A DNA stretch of 64,000 nucleotides from Fodinicola acaciae (GTDB taxonomy: Bacteria > Actinomycetota > Actinomycetes > Mycobacteriales > HKI-0501). The position numbers and the translations under genes are program-made. The notes under the pieces are model-generated. The model made no database searches. It worked only from the letters and a program-made list of their open reading frames with translations, and was not told the origin of the DNA. Shown here one piece after another: positions 8,512 to 18,556 of this stretch; the stretch's first letter is position 1; the number at the start of each line of letters is the position of its first letter. Location: the NCBI RefSeq assembly GCF_010993745.1, contig NZ_WOTN01000003.1, positions 558,001-622,000 on the forward strand. Direction: 5' to 3'.

Positions 8512-11500
8512 GTGTCTAGACGCGGCACGTTGTGGTCACGTGTGCGTATGGCGGCCTGCATGTCTGGTGCAGCGTCGCTTGTGTTGGCTTTGGCGGTCGC
8601 ACCGACGACGCCGGCCCTCGCGGTCGCGCGTCCCGGTGCACCGGCGCACCAGAGCGGAAATCCGAGCTTCGACACCAGGCTCGGCTACGCCGGCGGCGGC
8701 GTCGAGCAGCTGGCCGCCGGCACGGCGGCGACGCGCGTACTGCCGTCGACCGACACCACGATCACCCGCGACACGGACGCTTTCGCGCGTGGCGCGGCCG
8801 TCACCTGGGTGACCAAGACTGCGACCGGCGGCGGAGTCAAAGCCGACGGCGACATCGCCTACTGGAGTGGCGGCGTCGCACCGATGGTCCGCCTCACCAG
8901 CGACGCGTACGACGACCGCCATCCGGTGCTCAACCCGGCCGGTACGCAGATCGCCTTCGCGTCCAACCGGTCCGGCAACTGGGACATCTGGACCATCGGC
9001 GTGGATGGCACCGGGCTGCACCAGGTCACCACCAGCCGCGCGGTCGACGACTATCCCAGCTACAGCCCCGACGGCACGCAGCTGGCCTTCAGCAGTACGC
9101 GCGACGACCCGTCCGGCGACATCTACACCGTCACCATCGCCGACGGCACGGTGAAACGGCTGACCACCACGGCCGGCGTCGACACCGAGCCAGCCTGGTC
9201 GCCGAGCGGCACCAAGGTCGCCTTCGCGACCGACCGCTATCGCCGCGGCGACCGGCTGGCAGACGTCGTCACCATCACGCTGTCCAACAACGCGATCACG
9301 CGGCTGACCACGCCCACTACCGACGGCGACGAGCCGGCCTGGTCGCCGGACGGTACGAAGCTCGCCATCACCTCCCGCACGGCCGACCTCTCCGGCGACA
9401 TCTACACGATCAACCCCACCGCCGGTAGCGCGCGTACGGCCGTCGCCGTCACCACCAAGCCGGAGTCGCGGCCGTCGTGGTGGACCTTCAACGGCACCAC
9501 CTCGGTCATCTACTCGACCTTCGTCGCCAAGGACAGGGGCGACATCTGGACGGCCGGCTGGACCGACCACCCGGACCAGGCCGACTACGACCGTACGGAC
9601 GTGACCAACACGATCAACGCGGACGAGGCCGACCCGGAGTTCTCCCCCGACGGCAGCAAGGTCGCGTACGCGGACTGGGACAACACCAACAACCGCAGCC
9701 ACATCGTGGTCGCCAACGCCGACGGCTCCAACCCGCAGGACCTCACGCCGCTGGTGAGCGGCCGGCAGGACACCCAGCCGACCTGGTCGCCGGACGGCAC
9801 GCTGGTCGCCTTCACCCGCGGCGGTACGCCGGCCGGCACCGGCTTCGTCACCAACCATCCGCAGCAGATCGTCATCGTGGACGCGGCGACCGGCGCGGCG
9901 CGTACGGGCATCGGCGACCCGTCCTCCGGACGGCCACGGACCGCGCTGTGGGACAGCTCGCCGTCGTGGTCCGCGGACGGCACGCGGATCGCGTTCGGCC
10001 GGGTCGGGGCGACCAGCGCGACGGCGACGCCGGACTACTACCGGATCTGGCTCGCCGACCTGTCCATCGGCGACGGCACGGTCGAGGTCGACAACCAGAG
10101 CCGCTTGCTCGGCACCGCCGACAACCACGGCACCTGCACCGTGAGCGGTGCCACCACCGCCGACTCCAGCCCGTCGTTCCAGCGGGACGGCGGCACCAAC
10201 TACATCGCGTTCGCGATCGGTGGTGGACGAGGCATCTGCCGTACGGACGCCGACGGCACCAATCCGTTGAAGATCCCGACGCCGACCAGCGCCGGCACGA
10301 TTTCGGATCTCGCGTGGGCTCCGGGCGGCAACACACTGGCGTTCACCTTCACGCCGGCTCCGCCGCCAGTGATCCGCTCCGCACCAGCGCCGAAGACCAC
10401 TCCCAAGACGACACCCAGCCCCAAGACGTCGCCGACCCCGACGCCGTCGCCCAGCCGCAACACCGGAGTCAGCCTCGGACAACCGGCCTCGACGGCGGAC
10501 AGCGCCTACACGGCGGTGCCGGCGCTGCACAGCGGTGGCGTGACCGCGAACCTGAGCACCGCGCAGATCTACACGGTCTTCGCGGCCGGCGACGGCGCGC
10601 CGGGTTACCTGACCAAGTCGGTCGACGTCCCCGGCGGCGCGGTGTCGCCGACCTGGCAGCGTACGAACGGAAACCCGCAGGTCACGGTGACCGCAGGACC
10701 GCAGCCGGCGACCGTCGGCAACGACCTCACCGTCACGTACGCGGTGAAGAACAACGGCACGACGCCGGTCAAGCAGGTGTGGACGAAGATCACCGCACCG
10801 GCCGGCCTGCAGGTCAAGTCGGTCACGCCGGCACAGTGCGCGAGCAACGGCAGCGACTGCTTCGTACCGACGCTGGCCGCCGGCGCGACCTTCACCGCGA
10901 CCATCACGTACACGATCACCGCACCGCTCAACTCGGCGGTCAGCGCGACCGCGCAGATGCAATATCCCGACGGCGCGGCCAGCTCCAGCGACTCGGCGAC
11001 CGTGCTGGCGGTCTCCGGCGGCCTGAACTACCGGATCGCGTACGCGAGCAACGACACCACCCAGGTGCTGCACGCGGCACCAGACGTCTCGCCGCAGCCC
11101 GCGCTGCCAAACGCGGAAGGCAAGTTTGGCAGTGACGCCAGCGGTCACGGCACCGCGATCGCCTGGGTCAGCCGCGACGCCGCGGTCGGCTCGGCGGAGA
11201 CGGATGGCGAGCTCATGTACGCCGCCAACGCCAATGCGACACCGGTGCGGCTGACCAACGACCTCAACAACCTCCGGCATCCGGCGATCTCGCCGGACGG
11301 CACCCAGATCGCCTTCGCCGACGACCGGTCCGGCAGCTTCAACATCTGGGTGATCAACGTGGACGGCACCGGCATCCGCCGGATCACCACCAGTCCCGGC
11401 ATCGACGACTATCCGACCTGGTCGCCGGACGGCCTCACCATCGCCTTCGCCAGCAACCGGTCGACCAGCGGCAACTTCAACATCTACAGCACGCCGGCGG

Positions 11501-13620
11501 CCGGCGGCGCGACCACGCAGCTGACCGGCACCACCGCGGCGAACACCGCGACGGTCAACACCCAACCGGCCTGGTCGCCGGACGGCACGCGGATCGCGTA
11601 CGCCACCAACCTGTTCCGCGGCACCACCGCGGCCGGGCTCACCGACGTGGCGGTCATCCTGGCCAACGGCACCGGCTCGCCGGTGCGGCTGACCAGCGCG
11701 ATGGACTCCAGCGAGCCGGCCTGGTCGCCGGACAGCCTGTCGATCGCGTACACGACGACCCGCTTCGACGGCGCCGGCGACATCTACACGCAGGCGCTCG
11801 GGGGCTCGGCCCCGCAGGCGGTCGCCGCCAGCAACGCGCCCGAGTCGCATCCGTCCTGGTGGACGCCGTCGGCCGGCGCCGCGGCGGACGTGCTCTACAC
11901 CTCGATCACCAACCTCGGCAACGGCGGGGACATCTGGAGCTCGGAGCTGACCGGCGGCGGCCGCTACGACCACAGCGACCGGCCGGTACGCGACGAGGCT
12001 GAGCCGGCGTTCAGCCTGGACGGCAGCAGGCTCGCCTACGTCGAGTACGACGAGCGCGGTGACAGCCGGATCGCGGTCTCCGACTTCGACGGCCGCAACA
12101 ACCGGTCGATCGCCGACTTCGGTGACGCGATGACCAGCGACTCGTCGCCGGCCTGGGCTCCCAACGGCCAGGTGCTCGCCTTCACCCGGTCGCAGTACGA
12201 GGCCGGCGACGAGGGCCGGACACTGGTCGACTCGTGGATCGTGATCGTACGTGTCGACGCCACCGGCGTGACCACGCTGCTCGACCGCGTGCCGCTGCCG
12301 GAAGGCCTGTCCGCGCAGGACTCGCAGCCGGCGTTCTCGCCGGCCAACGGCAGCCAGCTGGCCTTCACCCGCGCCACATACGACGACGAGGGCCGCCAGC
12401 AGCGGACGATCTGGCGGGTCACCGTCACGGTCGCCGGCAACACCGCGACGGTCGGCGATCAGACCGAGCTGACCGCCACGACGCTCGGCAACTGCCAGGG
12501 CGGCAGCAGCTCGGCGCCGTACGACCACTACTCGCCGGCCTGGTCGCCGGACGGCAGGAGCATCGCGTACGTCTCCTACCGGAACCTCGGCGAGGGCTAC
12601 AGCCAGCAGCTGTGCGTCGTGAACACGGCCGACCTGAGCTTCCGCTCGGTGATCAGCAACGTGAACAACTACAACGGCTATCTGGACAACCCGGCCTGGT
12701 CGCCGGACGGCAGGTACCTCGCGTACGACTTCACCGAATACAGCTCGACGACCTATTCGGCGATGGCCGCGGCCGCCGCCGACGTGAGCCCGTACGCGTC
12801 GATCTACCTGGTCGACGCGGCCGGTGGACCGGGGGCGAAGGCGCTGAGCACGCCGGGTGGAGCGCAGCAGCCAGCCTTCCAGACGCGGTTTACGCCGCCC
12901 ACCAGTGCGCGTCCGCCGCTGAATCCCAACGACGCGACCAACCAGCCGTTCTCGCTGCAGATCGCGCCGCAGCCCGGTGTGGTCGGCGGCTCACCGCTGG
13001 TCGCCACGTACACGATCCGCAACCTCAGCGACACCGCGAAAACCGCCGCGGTGTTGACCACCGGCCTGCCGGCGGCGCTGCCGGTGACCGGCAAACCGGT
13101 GATCGGCGGCGCCACCGATCCGACCGCCGACTGCAGCGCGGACGGCACGACCTGCCATCTCGGCATCATCACCAAGAACACGGTGATCACGGTCAAGGCG
13201 ACTATCGATCCGCGGGTGAAGATCGCCACCACGGTCAACGCGAAGCTGGACTACGTCGACGCGTCCGGTGCCAAACAGACGCTGCCAGCCAGCTCGCCGC
13301 TGGTCGTCGGCGAGCCGACGATCGCACTGCTGCCGTCGGTCGGTCCGCCCGGCCTGGTGCCGACCGCGCGCGGCGCCGGCTTCCCGCCGAACACCAAGGT
13401 CACGCTCGACTGGCAGTTCGGACTCGGGCAGAAGCCGCTCGAGGTGACGACCGACGGCAAAGGCAACTTCACGGTGCCGATCGTCGTGCCCTACCACGAC
13501 ATCAAGAACAAGCGGCTGGCCGGCGTACGGCTGACCGGCACCGGCCCCGGGTTCAAGCCGGTCACCAGCCTGCAGTACCAGGTCGGCGGCGTGCCGGACT
13601 TCCCAGGACCGAACCAGTAA
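8512..13620 (+). CDS. Giant secreted TolB-type beta-propeller protein with duplicated halves
   Basis: About 1702 residues with an N-terminal signal (MSGAASLVLALAVAPTTPALAVA). Many PD40/TolB-like propeller blades carry the signature W-SPDGT-IAF. Two large halves are built alike: blades (for example TQIAFASNRSGNWDIW near residue 140 and TQIAFADDRSGSFNIW near residue 925), each followed by a DUF11/CARDB-type beta domain. A last Ig-like domain closes the protein. A Pro/Thr/Ser linker (PKTTPSPKTSPTPTPSPS) sits near residue 630. The start is taken as GTG 8512 (VSRRGTLWSRVRMAACMSG); GTG 8500 or ATG 8548 are possible. It precedes the structural CIS genes in the same direction, 13 bases from the next. 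Function unknown; an extracellular binding scaffold is likely. Confidence 0.8.
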   Translation: MSRRGTLWSRVRMAACMSGAASLVLALAVAPTTPALAVARPGAPAHQSGNPSFDTRLGYAGGGVEQLAAGTAATRVLPSTDTTITRDTDAFARGAAVTWVTKTATGGGVKADGDIAYWSGGVAPMVRLTSDAYDDRHPVLNPAGTQIAFASNRSGNWDIWTIGVDGTGLHQVTTSRAVDDYPSYSPDGTQLAFSSTRDDPSGDIYTVTIADGTVKRLTTTAGVDTEPAWSPSGTKVAFATDRYRRGDRLADVVTITLSNNAITRLTTPTTDGDEPAWSPDGTKLAITSRTADLSGDIYTINPTAGSARTAVAVTTKPESRPSWWTFNGTTSVIYSTFVAKDRGDIWTAGWTDHPDQADYDRTDVTNTINADEADPEFSPDGSKVAYADWDNTNNRSHIVVANADGSNPQDLTPLVSGRQDTQPTWSPDGTLVAFTRGGTPAGTGFVTNHPQQIVIVDAATGAARTGIGDPSSGRPRTALWDSSPSWSADGTRIAFGRVGATSATATPDYYRIWLADLSIGDGTVEVDNQSRLLGTADNHGTCTVSGATTADSSPSFQRDGGTNYIAFAIGGGRGICRTDADGTNPLKIPTPTSAGTISDLAWAPGGNTLAFTFTPAPPPVIRSAPAPKTTPKTTPSPKTSPTPTPSPSRNTGVSLGQPASTADSAYTAVPALHSGGVTANLSTAQIYTVFAAGDGAPGYLTKSVDVPGGAVSPTWQRTNGNPQVTVTAGPQPATVGNDLTVTYAVKNNGTTPVKQVWTKITAPAGLQVKSVTPAQCASNGSDCFVPTLAAGATFTATITYTITAPLNSAVSATAQMQYPDGAASSSDSATVLAVSGGLNYRIAYASNDTTQVLHAAPDVSPQPALPNAEGKFGSDASGHGTAIAWVSRDAAVGSAETDGELMYAANANATPVRLTNDLNNLRHPAISPDGTQIAFADDRSGSFNIWVINVDGTGIRRITTSPGIDDYPTWSPDGLTIAFASNRSTSGNFNIYSTPAAGGATTQLTGTTAANTATVNTQPAWSPDGTRIAYATNLFRGTTAAGLTDVAVILANGTGSPVRLTSAMDSSEPAWSPDSLSIAYTTTRFDGAGDIYTQALGGSAPQAVAASNAPESHPSWWTPSAGAAADVLYTSITNLGNGGDIWSSELTGGGRYDHSDRPVRDEAEPAFSLDGSRLAYVEYDERGDSRIAVSDFDGRNNRSIADFGDAMTSDSSPAWAPNGQVLAFTRSQYEAGDEGRTLVDSWIVIVRVDATGVTTLLDRVPLPEGLSAQDSQPAFSPANGSQLAFTRATYDDEGRQQRTIWRVTVTVAGNTATVGDQTELTATTLGNCQGGSSSAPYDHYSPAWSPDGRSIAYVSYRNLGEGYSQQLCVVNTADLSFRSVISNVNNYNGYLDNPAWSPDGRYLAYDFTEYSSTTYSAMAAAAADVSPYASIYLVDAAGGPGAKALSTPGGAQQPAFQTRFTPPTSARPPLNPNDATNQPFSLQIAPQPGVVGGSPLVATYTIRNLSDTAKTAAVLTTGLPAALPVTGKPVIGGATDPTADCSADGTTCHLGIITKNTVITVKATIDPRVKIATTVNAKLDYVDASGAKQTLPASSPLVVGEPTIALLPSVGPPGLVPTARGAGFPPNTKVTLDWQFGLGQKPLEVTTDGKGNFTVPIVVPYHDIKNKRLAGVRLTGTGPGFKPVTSLQYQVGGVPDFPGPNQ

Positions 13621-13633
13621 TCGGGAGCGATCG

Positions 13634-14662
13634 ATGATCCACGAGGTAGACGAGGCCCTCCGCGAGCTGGTCCGCAACCGGGCACTGCCGGGAAGCGACG
13701 TGGAGGTCGCCTTCGAGGCCCCGACCAAGGAGTGGGCCGCTCGGCGGAACGCGCCGACGGTCAACGTCTACCTCTACGACATCCGCGAGGACCTGCGCAA
13801 ACGCAACCGTGGCATGCTCAACTCCTACGACGCGCAGGGAAAGATCGAGGCTCGTCACCTGCCGCCGCGCTATATCAAGTTGTCGTATCTGCTGACCGCC
13901 TGGACCCAGCGGCCGGAGGACGAGCACCGGCTGCTGTCGTCGCTGATGGGGTCGCTGTTCTTCTACGACGCGCTGCCGAAGGACATCCTGACCGGCTCGC
14001 TGGCCGACCTCGGCATGGACGTGCAGATCACCACGGCCCTGCCGCCGCCGGAGGACCGCTCCTTCGCCGACGTGTGGACGGCGCTCGGCGGCGAGCTGAA
14101 GCCGTCGCTGGACGTGGTGATCAGCGCGCCGATGATGACCGGGCGCGTCTGGCCGGCGGCGCCGATCGCCAGCACCGGCATGACGCTGGCCGGTGTCGAC
14201 ACGCAGACCGGCGAGGTCGACGAGCCGCTGCGGCACCACGTCGAATACATCGACGACGAGGACATCGTGGCGGCTGGCGGCGATGGCTCGGGCCGGCGGG
14301 TTTCGATGGCCAACGCGCGCGGTGGTGGCTCGGGTCGCGGTGGCAAGGGTCGGCGCGGTGGCTCGGATGGTGCTGACGGTTCGCCGGAGGGCGAAGGCGG
14401 CGGCGCGTCCGGTGGCGATACTGGCGCCGCTGGCGGCGGCGCGGCTGGGGCCGCGGCTTCGGCTGGTGGTACGGCTGCCGGCGGTGCGGCTGGTGGTCTG
14501 CGGCGTACGTTCCCCGCCGCGGGCGGAAGCGGTGGCAGTGTCGGTGTCGGTCCGAATGGCCAGCCGATGCCGCGGATCACCATGCGCCGGCGGCTGCGGA
14601 TCGCGCAGCGGGACAAGCCGGCCGACGGCGGCTCGACCGGTAAGGGGTCTGGCCAGAAGTGA
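13634..14662 (+). CDS. DUF4255 CIS tube/sheath terminator (Pvc16/Afp16-like)
   Basis: The N-terminal ~200 residues (IHEVDEALRELV, VNVYLYDIREDLRKRN, PPRYIKLSYLLTAWTQ) are the DUF4255/Pvc16_N domain. In Photorhabdus and Serratia particles the homologue caps the inner tube and helps end sheath growth. The rest (about 225-315) is a Gly/Ala/Ser-rich, probably disordered segment, then a basic tail (ITMRRRLRIAQR). At 342 residues it is longer than a bare DUF4255 domain because of this linker. The stop overlaps the GTG of the AAA+ gene by four bases. Confidence 0.88.
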   Translation: MIHEVDEALRELVRNRALPGSDVEVAFEAPTKEWAARRNAPTVNVYLYDIREDLRKRNRGMLNSYDAQGKIEARHLPPRYIKLSYLLTAWTQRPEDEHRLLSSLMGSLFFYDALPKDILTGSLADLGMDVQITTALPPPEDRSFADVWTALGGELKPSLDVVISAPMMTGRVWPAAPIASTGMTLAGVDTQTGEVDEPLRHHVEYIDDEDIVAAGGDGSGRRVSMANARGGGSGRGGKGRRGGSDGADGSPEGEGGGASGGDTGAAGGGAAGAAASAGGTAAGGAAGGLRRTFPAAGGSGGSVGVGPNGQPMPRITMRRRLRIAQRDKPADGGSTGKGSGQK

Positions 14663-16704
14663 CGACCGAACAGTCGGTGCTGGATCGGCTCGCCGTCCTG
14701 GAAAGCCGCGTCCGGCACGTACTCGCCGCGCGGCAGAGCGCGGATCCGCGGGCGGACGACGCGTTCCGCGGGCTCTACCTGTCCGACGAGATGATCGAGT
14801 CGCTGCTGGACGAGCCGCGCGAGCCGTTGACCGACGGCGCGCCGACCGGTCCGGCGGCGGCCGGCGATCCGAGCCGGCTCGGCCGGCTGGCCGCGCGGGC
14901 CGGACTGTCCGATGTGGACACCGAGCTGCTGCTGATCGCGGTGGCACCGGACCTCGACAGCCGGTTCGAGCAGTTTTACGGCTATCTCAACGATGACGTG
15001 ACACGGCGGCGCGCGACCGTCGGCCTCGCGCTGCGGCTTTGTGGTCTCCCGGAAACGTCCGCGGCCGGTCGCGCTCGGCTGACCGGTGACGCTCCTTTGT
15101 TGCGTACGGGCCTGCTGGCGCTCGAGGACGCCGACCGGCCGCTGCTCAGCCGGCAGTTGCGTGTGCCGGACCGGGTCGCGGCGTATCTGCTCGGCGACGA
15201 CCGGCCGGACGCCAGCCTGGCCGCGGTGTGCTGGCCGGACGACCTGTCCGGCCTGCCACCGCTGCCTGGTGCACCGGAGCTGGCGCGAGCCGTGGCGGCC
15301 GGCACGGCGTTGGCGTACTTGCGCGAACTGGCCGGCGGCAGCGGCCTGGCCGTCGCCGCGGCGGGGCTCGCGCTGGCCGGCCGGCCGACCCTGCCGGTCA
15401 ATGCGGAAGTGTTGGACAACAACGAAACCGATGCGTCGGTCGTACGCGCGCTGATGCTGGAGGCACTGCTGACCGGCGCCGGCATGGTGGCCGGACCGAT
15501 TGGCGCGGACGGACAACGCGGTCTGCGCAACATCGTCGAGTTGCTGGCGCACGCCGGCGTACCGCTGATCCTTTACGGCCCGGGCCGGTGGGATCCGCGC
15601 TGGGCCGACCGCGCGCCGCTGCGCGCCGACGCCGAGCCGGTCGGTCCGCAGGTGCGTGAGGTGTTGTGGCGCGGCATGCTCGACGGCACGCTCGGCACGG
15701 TTGATCCGGCCGAGGTGACGGCCCAGTTTATCCTTTCTCCAGTGCAAATCCGGCGTGCCGCGGCGGCTGCCCGTACGCTCGCCGTCGCCGAAGGTGGCCG
15801 CGAGGTGACCGCCGACCACCTGCGGCAGGGCTCGCGCGACCAGAACGCCGCCGGCCTGGAACGCCTCGCCCGCCGCATCGAACCGGCGGTCGGCTGGCCG
15901 GACCTGGTGTTGCCGGAGCAGGTCGCCGGCCAGCTTTCCGAGCTGTCCGCGCGGGCACGCCACCGCGAGCAGGTCCTCACCGACTGGCGCATGCGCCCCG
16001 GCGGCGGCCGAGGCCGCGGCGTCACCGCCCTCTTCGCCGGCGACTCCGGCACCGGCAAGACCATGTCCGCGGAGGTCATCGCCGGCGACCTCGGATTGGA
16101 CCTCTACACGGTCAACCTGGCGACGGTCGTGGACAAATACGTCGGCGAGACGGAGAAAAACCTCGAACGCATCTTCACAGAGGCGGCCGGCGTCAACGGC
16201 GTACTGTTGTTCGACGAGGCCGACGCGATCTTCGGCAAACGCTCCGAAGTGCGCGACGCGCACGATCGCTATGCCAACATCGAAAGCGCGTATCTGTTGC
16301 AGCGCATCGAAACCTTCGACGGGCTGGCCATACTGGCCACCAACTTACGCGCCAATCTCGACGAGGCATTCACCCGCCGCCTCGACATCGTCATCGACTT
16401 TCCCGTACCAGACGAGCCGCTTCGTCGGGCGCTCTGGGATCGGTGTCTGGGCAAGAGCTTGCCGCGAGCGGCCGACGTTGACCTGGATTTCCTGGCGGAT
16501 TCCTTCGAACTGGCCGGAGGTCATATCCGGTCGGCCGCGGTTACCGCGGCGTATTTGGCGGCTGAGGCAGGTCGACCGGTGAACATGGCTGATCTGGCCG
16601 GAGCGGTGGCGCGCGAATACCGGAAACTGGGGCGGCTCGTACTGGAGCGGGAATTCGGGAAGTACGTGGGAGTTTTGGCGCCGCGAGCGCAAAACGCCTT
16701 CTGA
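14659..16704 (+). CDS. AAA+ ATPase of the contractile injection system (Pvc15/Afp15-like)
   Basis: 681 residues. A long helical N-terminal region precedes one C-terminal AAA+ module with Walker A GDSGTGKT (near residue 460), Walker B VLLFDEADAIFG (near 515), and a sensor/arginine-finger region ILATNLRANLDEAFTRRLD. This is the ATPase conserved in eCIS loci and thought to help assembly or disassembly; it is not a ClpV. Start is GTG 14659, coupled to the DUF4255 gene by GTGA. A hairpin repeat follows the stop. Confidence 0.9.
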   Translation: MTTEQSVLDRLAVLESRVRHVLAARQSADPRADDAFRGLYLSDEMIESLLDEPREPLTDGAPTGPAAAGDPSRLGRLAARAGLSDVDTELLLIAVAPDLDSRFEQFYGYLNDDVTRRRATVGLALRLCGLPETSAAGRARLTGDAPLLRTGLLALEDADRPLLSRQLRVPDRVAAYLLGDDRPDASLAAVCWPDDLSGLPPLPGAPELARAVAAGTALAYLRELAGGSGLAVAAAGLALAGRPTLPVNAEVLDNNETDASVVRALMLEALLTGAGMVAGPIGADGQRGLRNIVELLAHAGVPLILYGPGRWDPRWADRAPLRADAEPVGPQVREVLWRGMLDGTLGTVDPAEVTAQFILSPVQIRRAAAAARTLAVAEGGREVTADHLRQGSRDQNAAGLERLARRIEPAVGWPDLVLPEQVAGQLSELSARARHREQVLTDWRMRPGGGRGRGVTALFAGDSGTGKTMSAEVIAGDLGLDLYTVNLATVVDKYVGETEKNLERIFTEAAGVNGVLLFDEADAIFGKRSEVRDAHDRYANIESAYLLQRIETFDGLAILATNLRANLDEAFTRRLDIVIDFPVPDEPLRRALWDRCLGKSLPRAADVDLDFLADSFELAGGHIRSAAVTAAYLAAEAGRPVNMADLAGAVAREYRKLGRLVLEREFGKYVGVLAPRAQNAF

Positions 16705-16732
16705 AGCACCGCCCGTTTTGTCCGTGCCGTTT

Positions 16733-16798
16733 TTCGCGAACTCGACGTTTTGGTGGTCGACACGCCGATAACGACCACCAAAACGTCAAGCTCGCGAA
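16733..16798. repeat. Long hairpin repeat after the AAA+ gene (TTCGCGAACTCGACG family)
   Basis: Two 27-base arms, 16733-16759 and 16772-16798, pair with two mismatches around a 12-base loop. The same arm sequence recurs at 31115-31178. It lies 28 bases after the AAA+ stop and about 190 bases before the sheath gene, so it may limit read-through between the cap/ATPase genes and the structural genes. Confidence 0.75.
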
Positions 16799-16986
16799 CT
16801 GGCCAGTTACCAACTTCCGTGGCACGCAAGGAAAGCATCCCCACACCGCGCGAGGCCTGAAAGACCAACGATCGCTGCCCTTTGAGGCACAAAGTGGTTC
16901 CCGAGAACCCATCCGGTTGGCCGTGTCCGGAGACTCTTAGCCGGACGAGGATTTCTGCGAGACAAAACCCTCGAGCGGGAGGCCTA

Positions 16987-18519
16987 ATGCCAACCTATCT
17001 GTCCCCTGGCGTGTACGTGGAGGAGGTCGACGCTGGTCAACGCCCGATCGAGGGCGTGGGCACCGCGGTGGCCGCCTTTGTGGGATTCGCGTCGCAGGGG
17101 CCGTTCAACACTCCGACGCTGGTGTCCAACTGGAGCCAGTACGTGCAGACCTTCGGCGAGTTCGTCGAGGGCACGTACCTCGCGCAGGCCGTCTACGGCT
17201 ATTTCCTGAATGGTGGCGGCAACTGCTACGTGGTTCGGATCGGAGGTGCGGCCTCCAACGGGAAGGCGGCCCTGCCGGCCGGCCCGCAGGCGCAGCTCGG
17301 CGCGTACCAGGTGGTGGCGAAGGAGCTCAACGCCGGCGACGGCGAGATCACCGTCGAGGTCGCGCCGGCAGCCGGCGAGAACCCGCCCGACGACCGGTTC
17401 ACGCTGAATGTCAAGCGTGGCAACAAGGTCGAGGAGACGTTCGAAAACGTCACCAGCAAGCGCGGCAAGGACAACGTCGTCACGCAGGTGCGCGAGCGGT
17501 CGAAGCTGATCACGCTGACCGAGCAGTCCGCCGGCCCCGGCGTCGTCGCGAAGCCGGCCGGCAACGCGACGTTGAAGCTGCCGCCGCCGGCGCCGGCCGT
17601 GCCGGAGCGGGTCAACGCCAACGACTACGTCGGCGACGTGGCCGACCGCACCGGTTTCGGTGGCCTGGAGACGGTCGAAGAGATCACCATGGTCGCGGCC
17701 CCTGACCTGATGACCGCGTACGAGGCCGGCGCCATCGACGGCGAGACGCTCAAGGCCGTGCAGCTGGGCATGATCGCGCACTGCGAGCTGATGGGTGACC
17801 GGATCGCGATCATCGACCCGCCGCCGAACCTCAACGCGCAGCAGGTGCTCAACTGGCGCAAGAACGAGGCAGGGTACGACTCGAAGTACGCCGCGCTCTA
17901 CTACCCGTGGCCGAAGGTTTTCAACCCGGCCAGCGGCAAGAACGAGTTCATCCCGCCGAGCGGTCACGTGGCCGGGGTGTGGGCCCGCAACGACAGCGAG
18001 CGCGGCGTGCACAAGGCGCCGGCCAACGAGGTCATCCGCGGCGCGGTGGCGCTGCAGAACACGCTGACCCGCGCCGAGCAGGAGCTGCTCAACCCGGTCG
18101 GCGTCAACTGCATCCGCACCTTCCCCGGCCGCGGCATCCGGATCTGGGGCGCTCGTACGCTCTCCTCCGATCCGGCGTGGCGCTATCTGAACGTACGGCG
18201 GCTGTTCAACTACCTCGAGGAGTCGATCCTCGGCGGCACGCAGTTCGTCGTCTTCGAGCCCAACGACGACGCGTTGTGGGCCCGGATCCGGCGCACCATC
18301 TCCGCCTTCCTGGTCAACGAATGGCGAAAGGGCGCCCTGTTCGGCCTGACGCCGGACGAGGCCTTCTACGTCAAGTGTGACCGCGAGACCAACCCGGCCG
18401 AGGGGATCGACGCCGGCCAGGTCGTCTGTGAGATCGGCGTGGCACCGGTGAAACCGGCCGAGTTCGTGATTTTCCGGCTCGCCCAGTTCTCCGGCGGCAC
18501 CAGCCTGGTGAACGAGTAA
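16987..18519 (+). CDS. Contractile sheath protein (Pvc2/Afp2-type)
   Basis: Major sheath subunit, 510 residues. The N terminus PTYLSPGVYVEEVDAGQRPI, including GVGTAVAAFVGFA, and the C-terminal domain (NPVGVNCIRTFPGRGIRIWG, LSSDPAWRYLNVRRLFNYLE) are the hallmarks of phage-tail sheath proteins. A variable insert occupies about residues 95-210. The ATG at 16987 has GGGAGG upstream; the frame stays open 105 bases further 5', but that part is non-conserved. Family knowledge: it forms the outer contractile cylinder around the inner tube. It opens the main structural block after a 282-base gap that probably carries a promoter. Confidence 0.95.
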   Translation: MPTYLSPGVYVEEVDAGQRPIEGVGTAVAAFVGFASQGPFNTPTLVSNWSQYVQTFGEFVEGTYLAQAVYGYFLNGGGNCYVVRIGGAASNGKAALPAGPQAQLGAYQVVAKELNAGDGEITVEVAPAAGENPPDDRFTLNVKRGNKVEETFENVTSKRGKDNVVTQVRERSKLITLTEQSAGPGVVAKPAGNATLKLPPPAPAVPERVNANDYVGDVADRTGFGGLETVEEITMVAAPDLMTAYEAGAIDGETLKAVQLGMIAHCELMGDRIAIIDPPPNLNAQQVLNWRKNEAGYDSKYAALYYPWPKVFNPASGKNEFIPPSGHVAGVWARNDSERGVHKAPANEVIRGAVALQNTLTRAEQELLNPVGVNCIRTFPGRGIRIWGARTLSSDPAWRYLNVRRLFNYLEESILGGTQFVVFEPNDDALWARIRRTISAFLVNEWRKGALFGLTPDEAFYVKCDRETNPAEGIDAGQVVCEIGVAPVKPAEFVIFRLAQFSGGTSLVNE

Positions 18520-18556
18520 GACCGACCGCTACCACTGAGAAAGCAGGAGAACCAAC

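Noticed and set aside
8536-12528. 1330-codon minus-strand open frame
   Set aside because: Antisense to the propeller gene, Arg/Val/Gly-rich without domains; a compositional shadow of repetitive W-SPDG blades.
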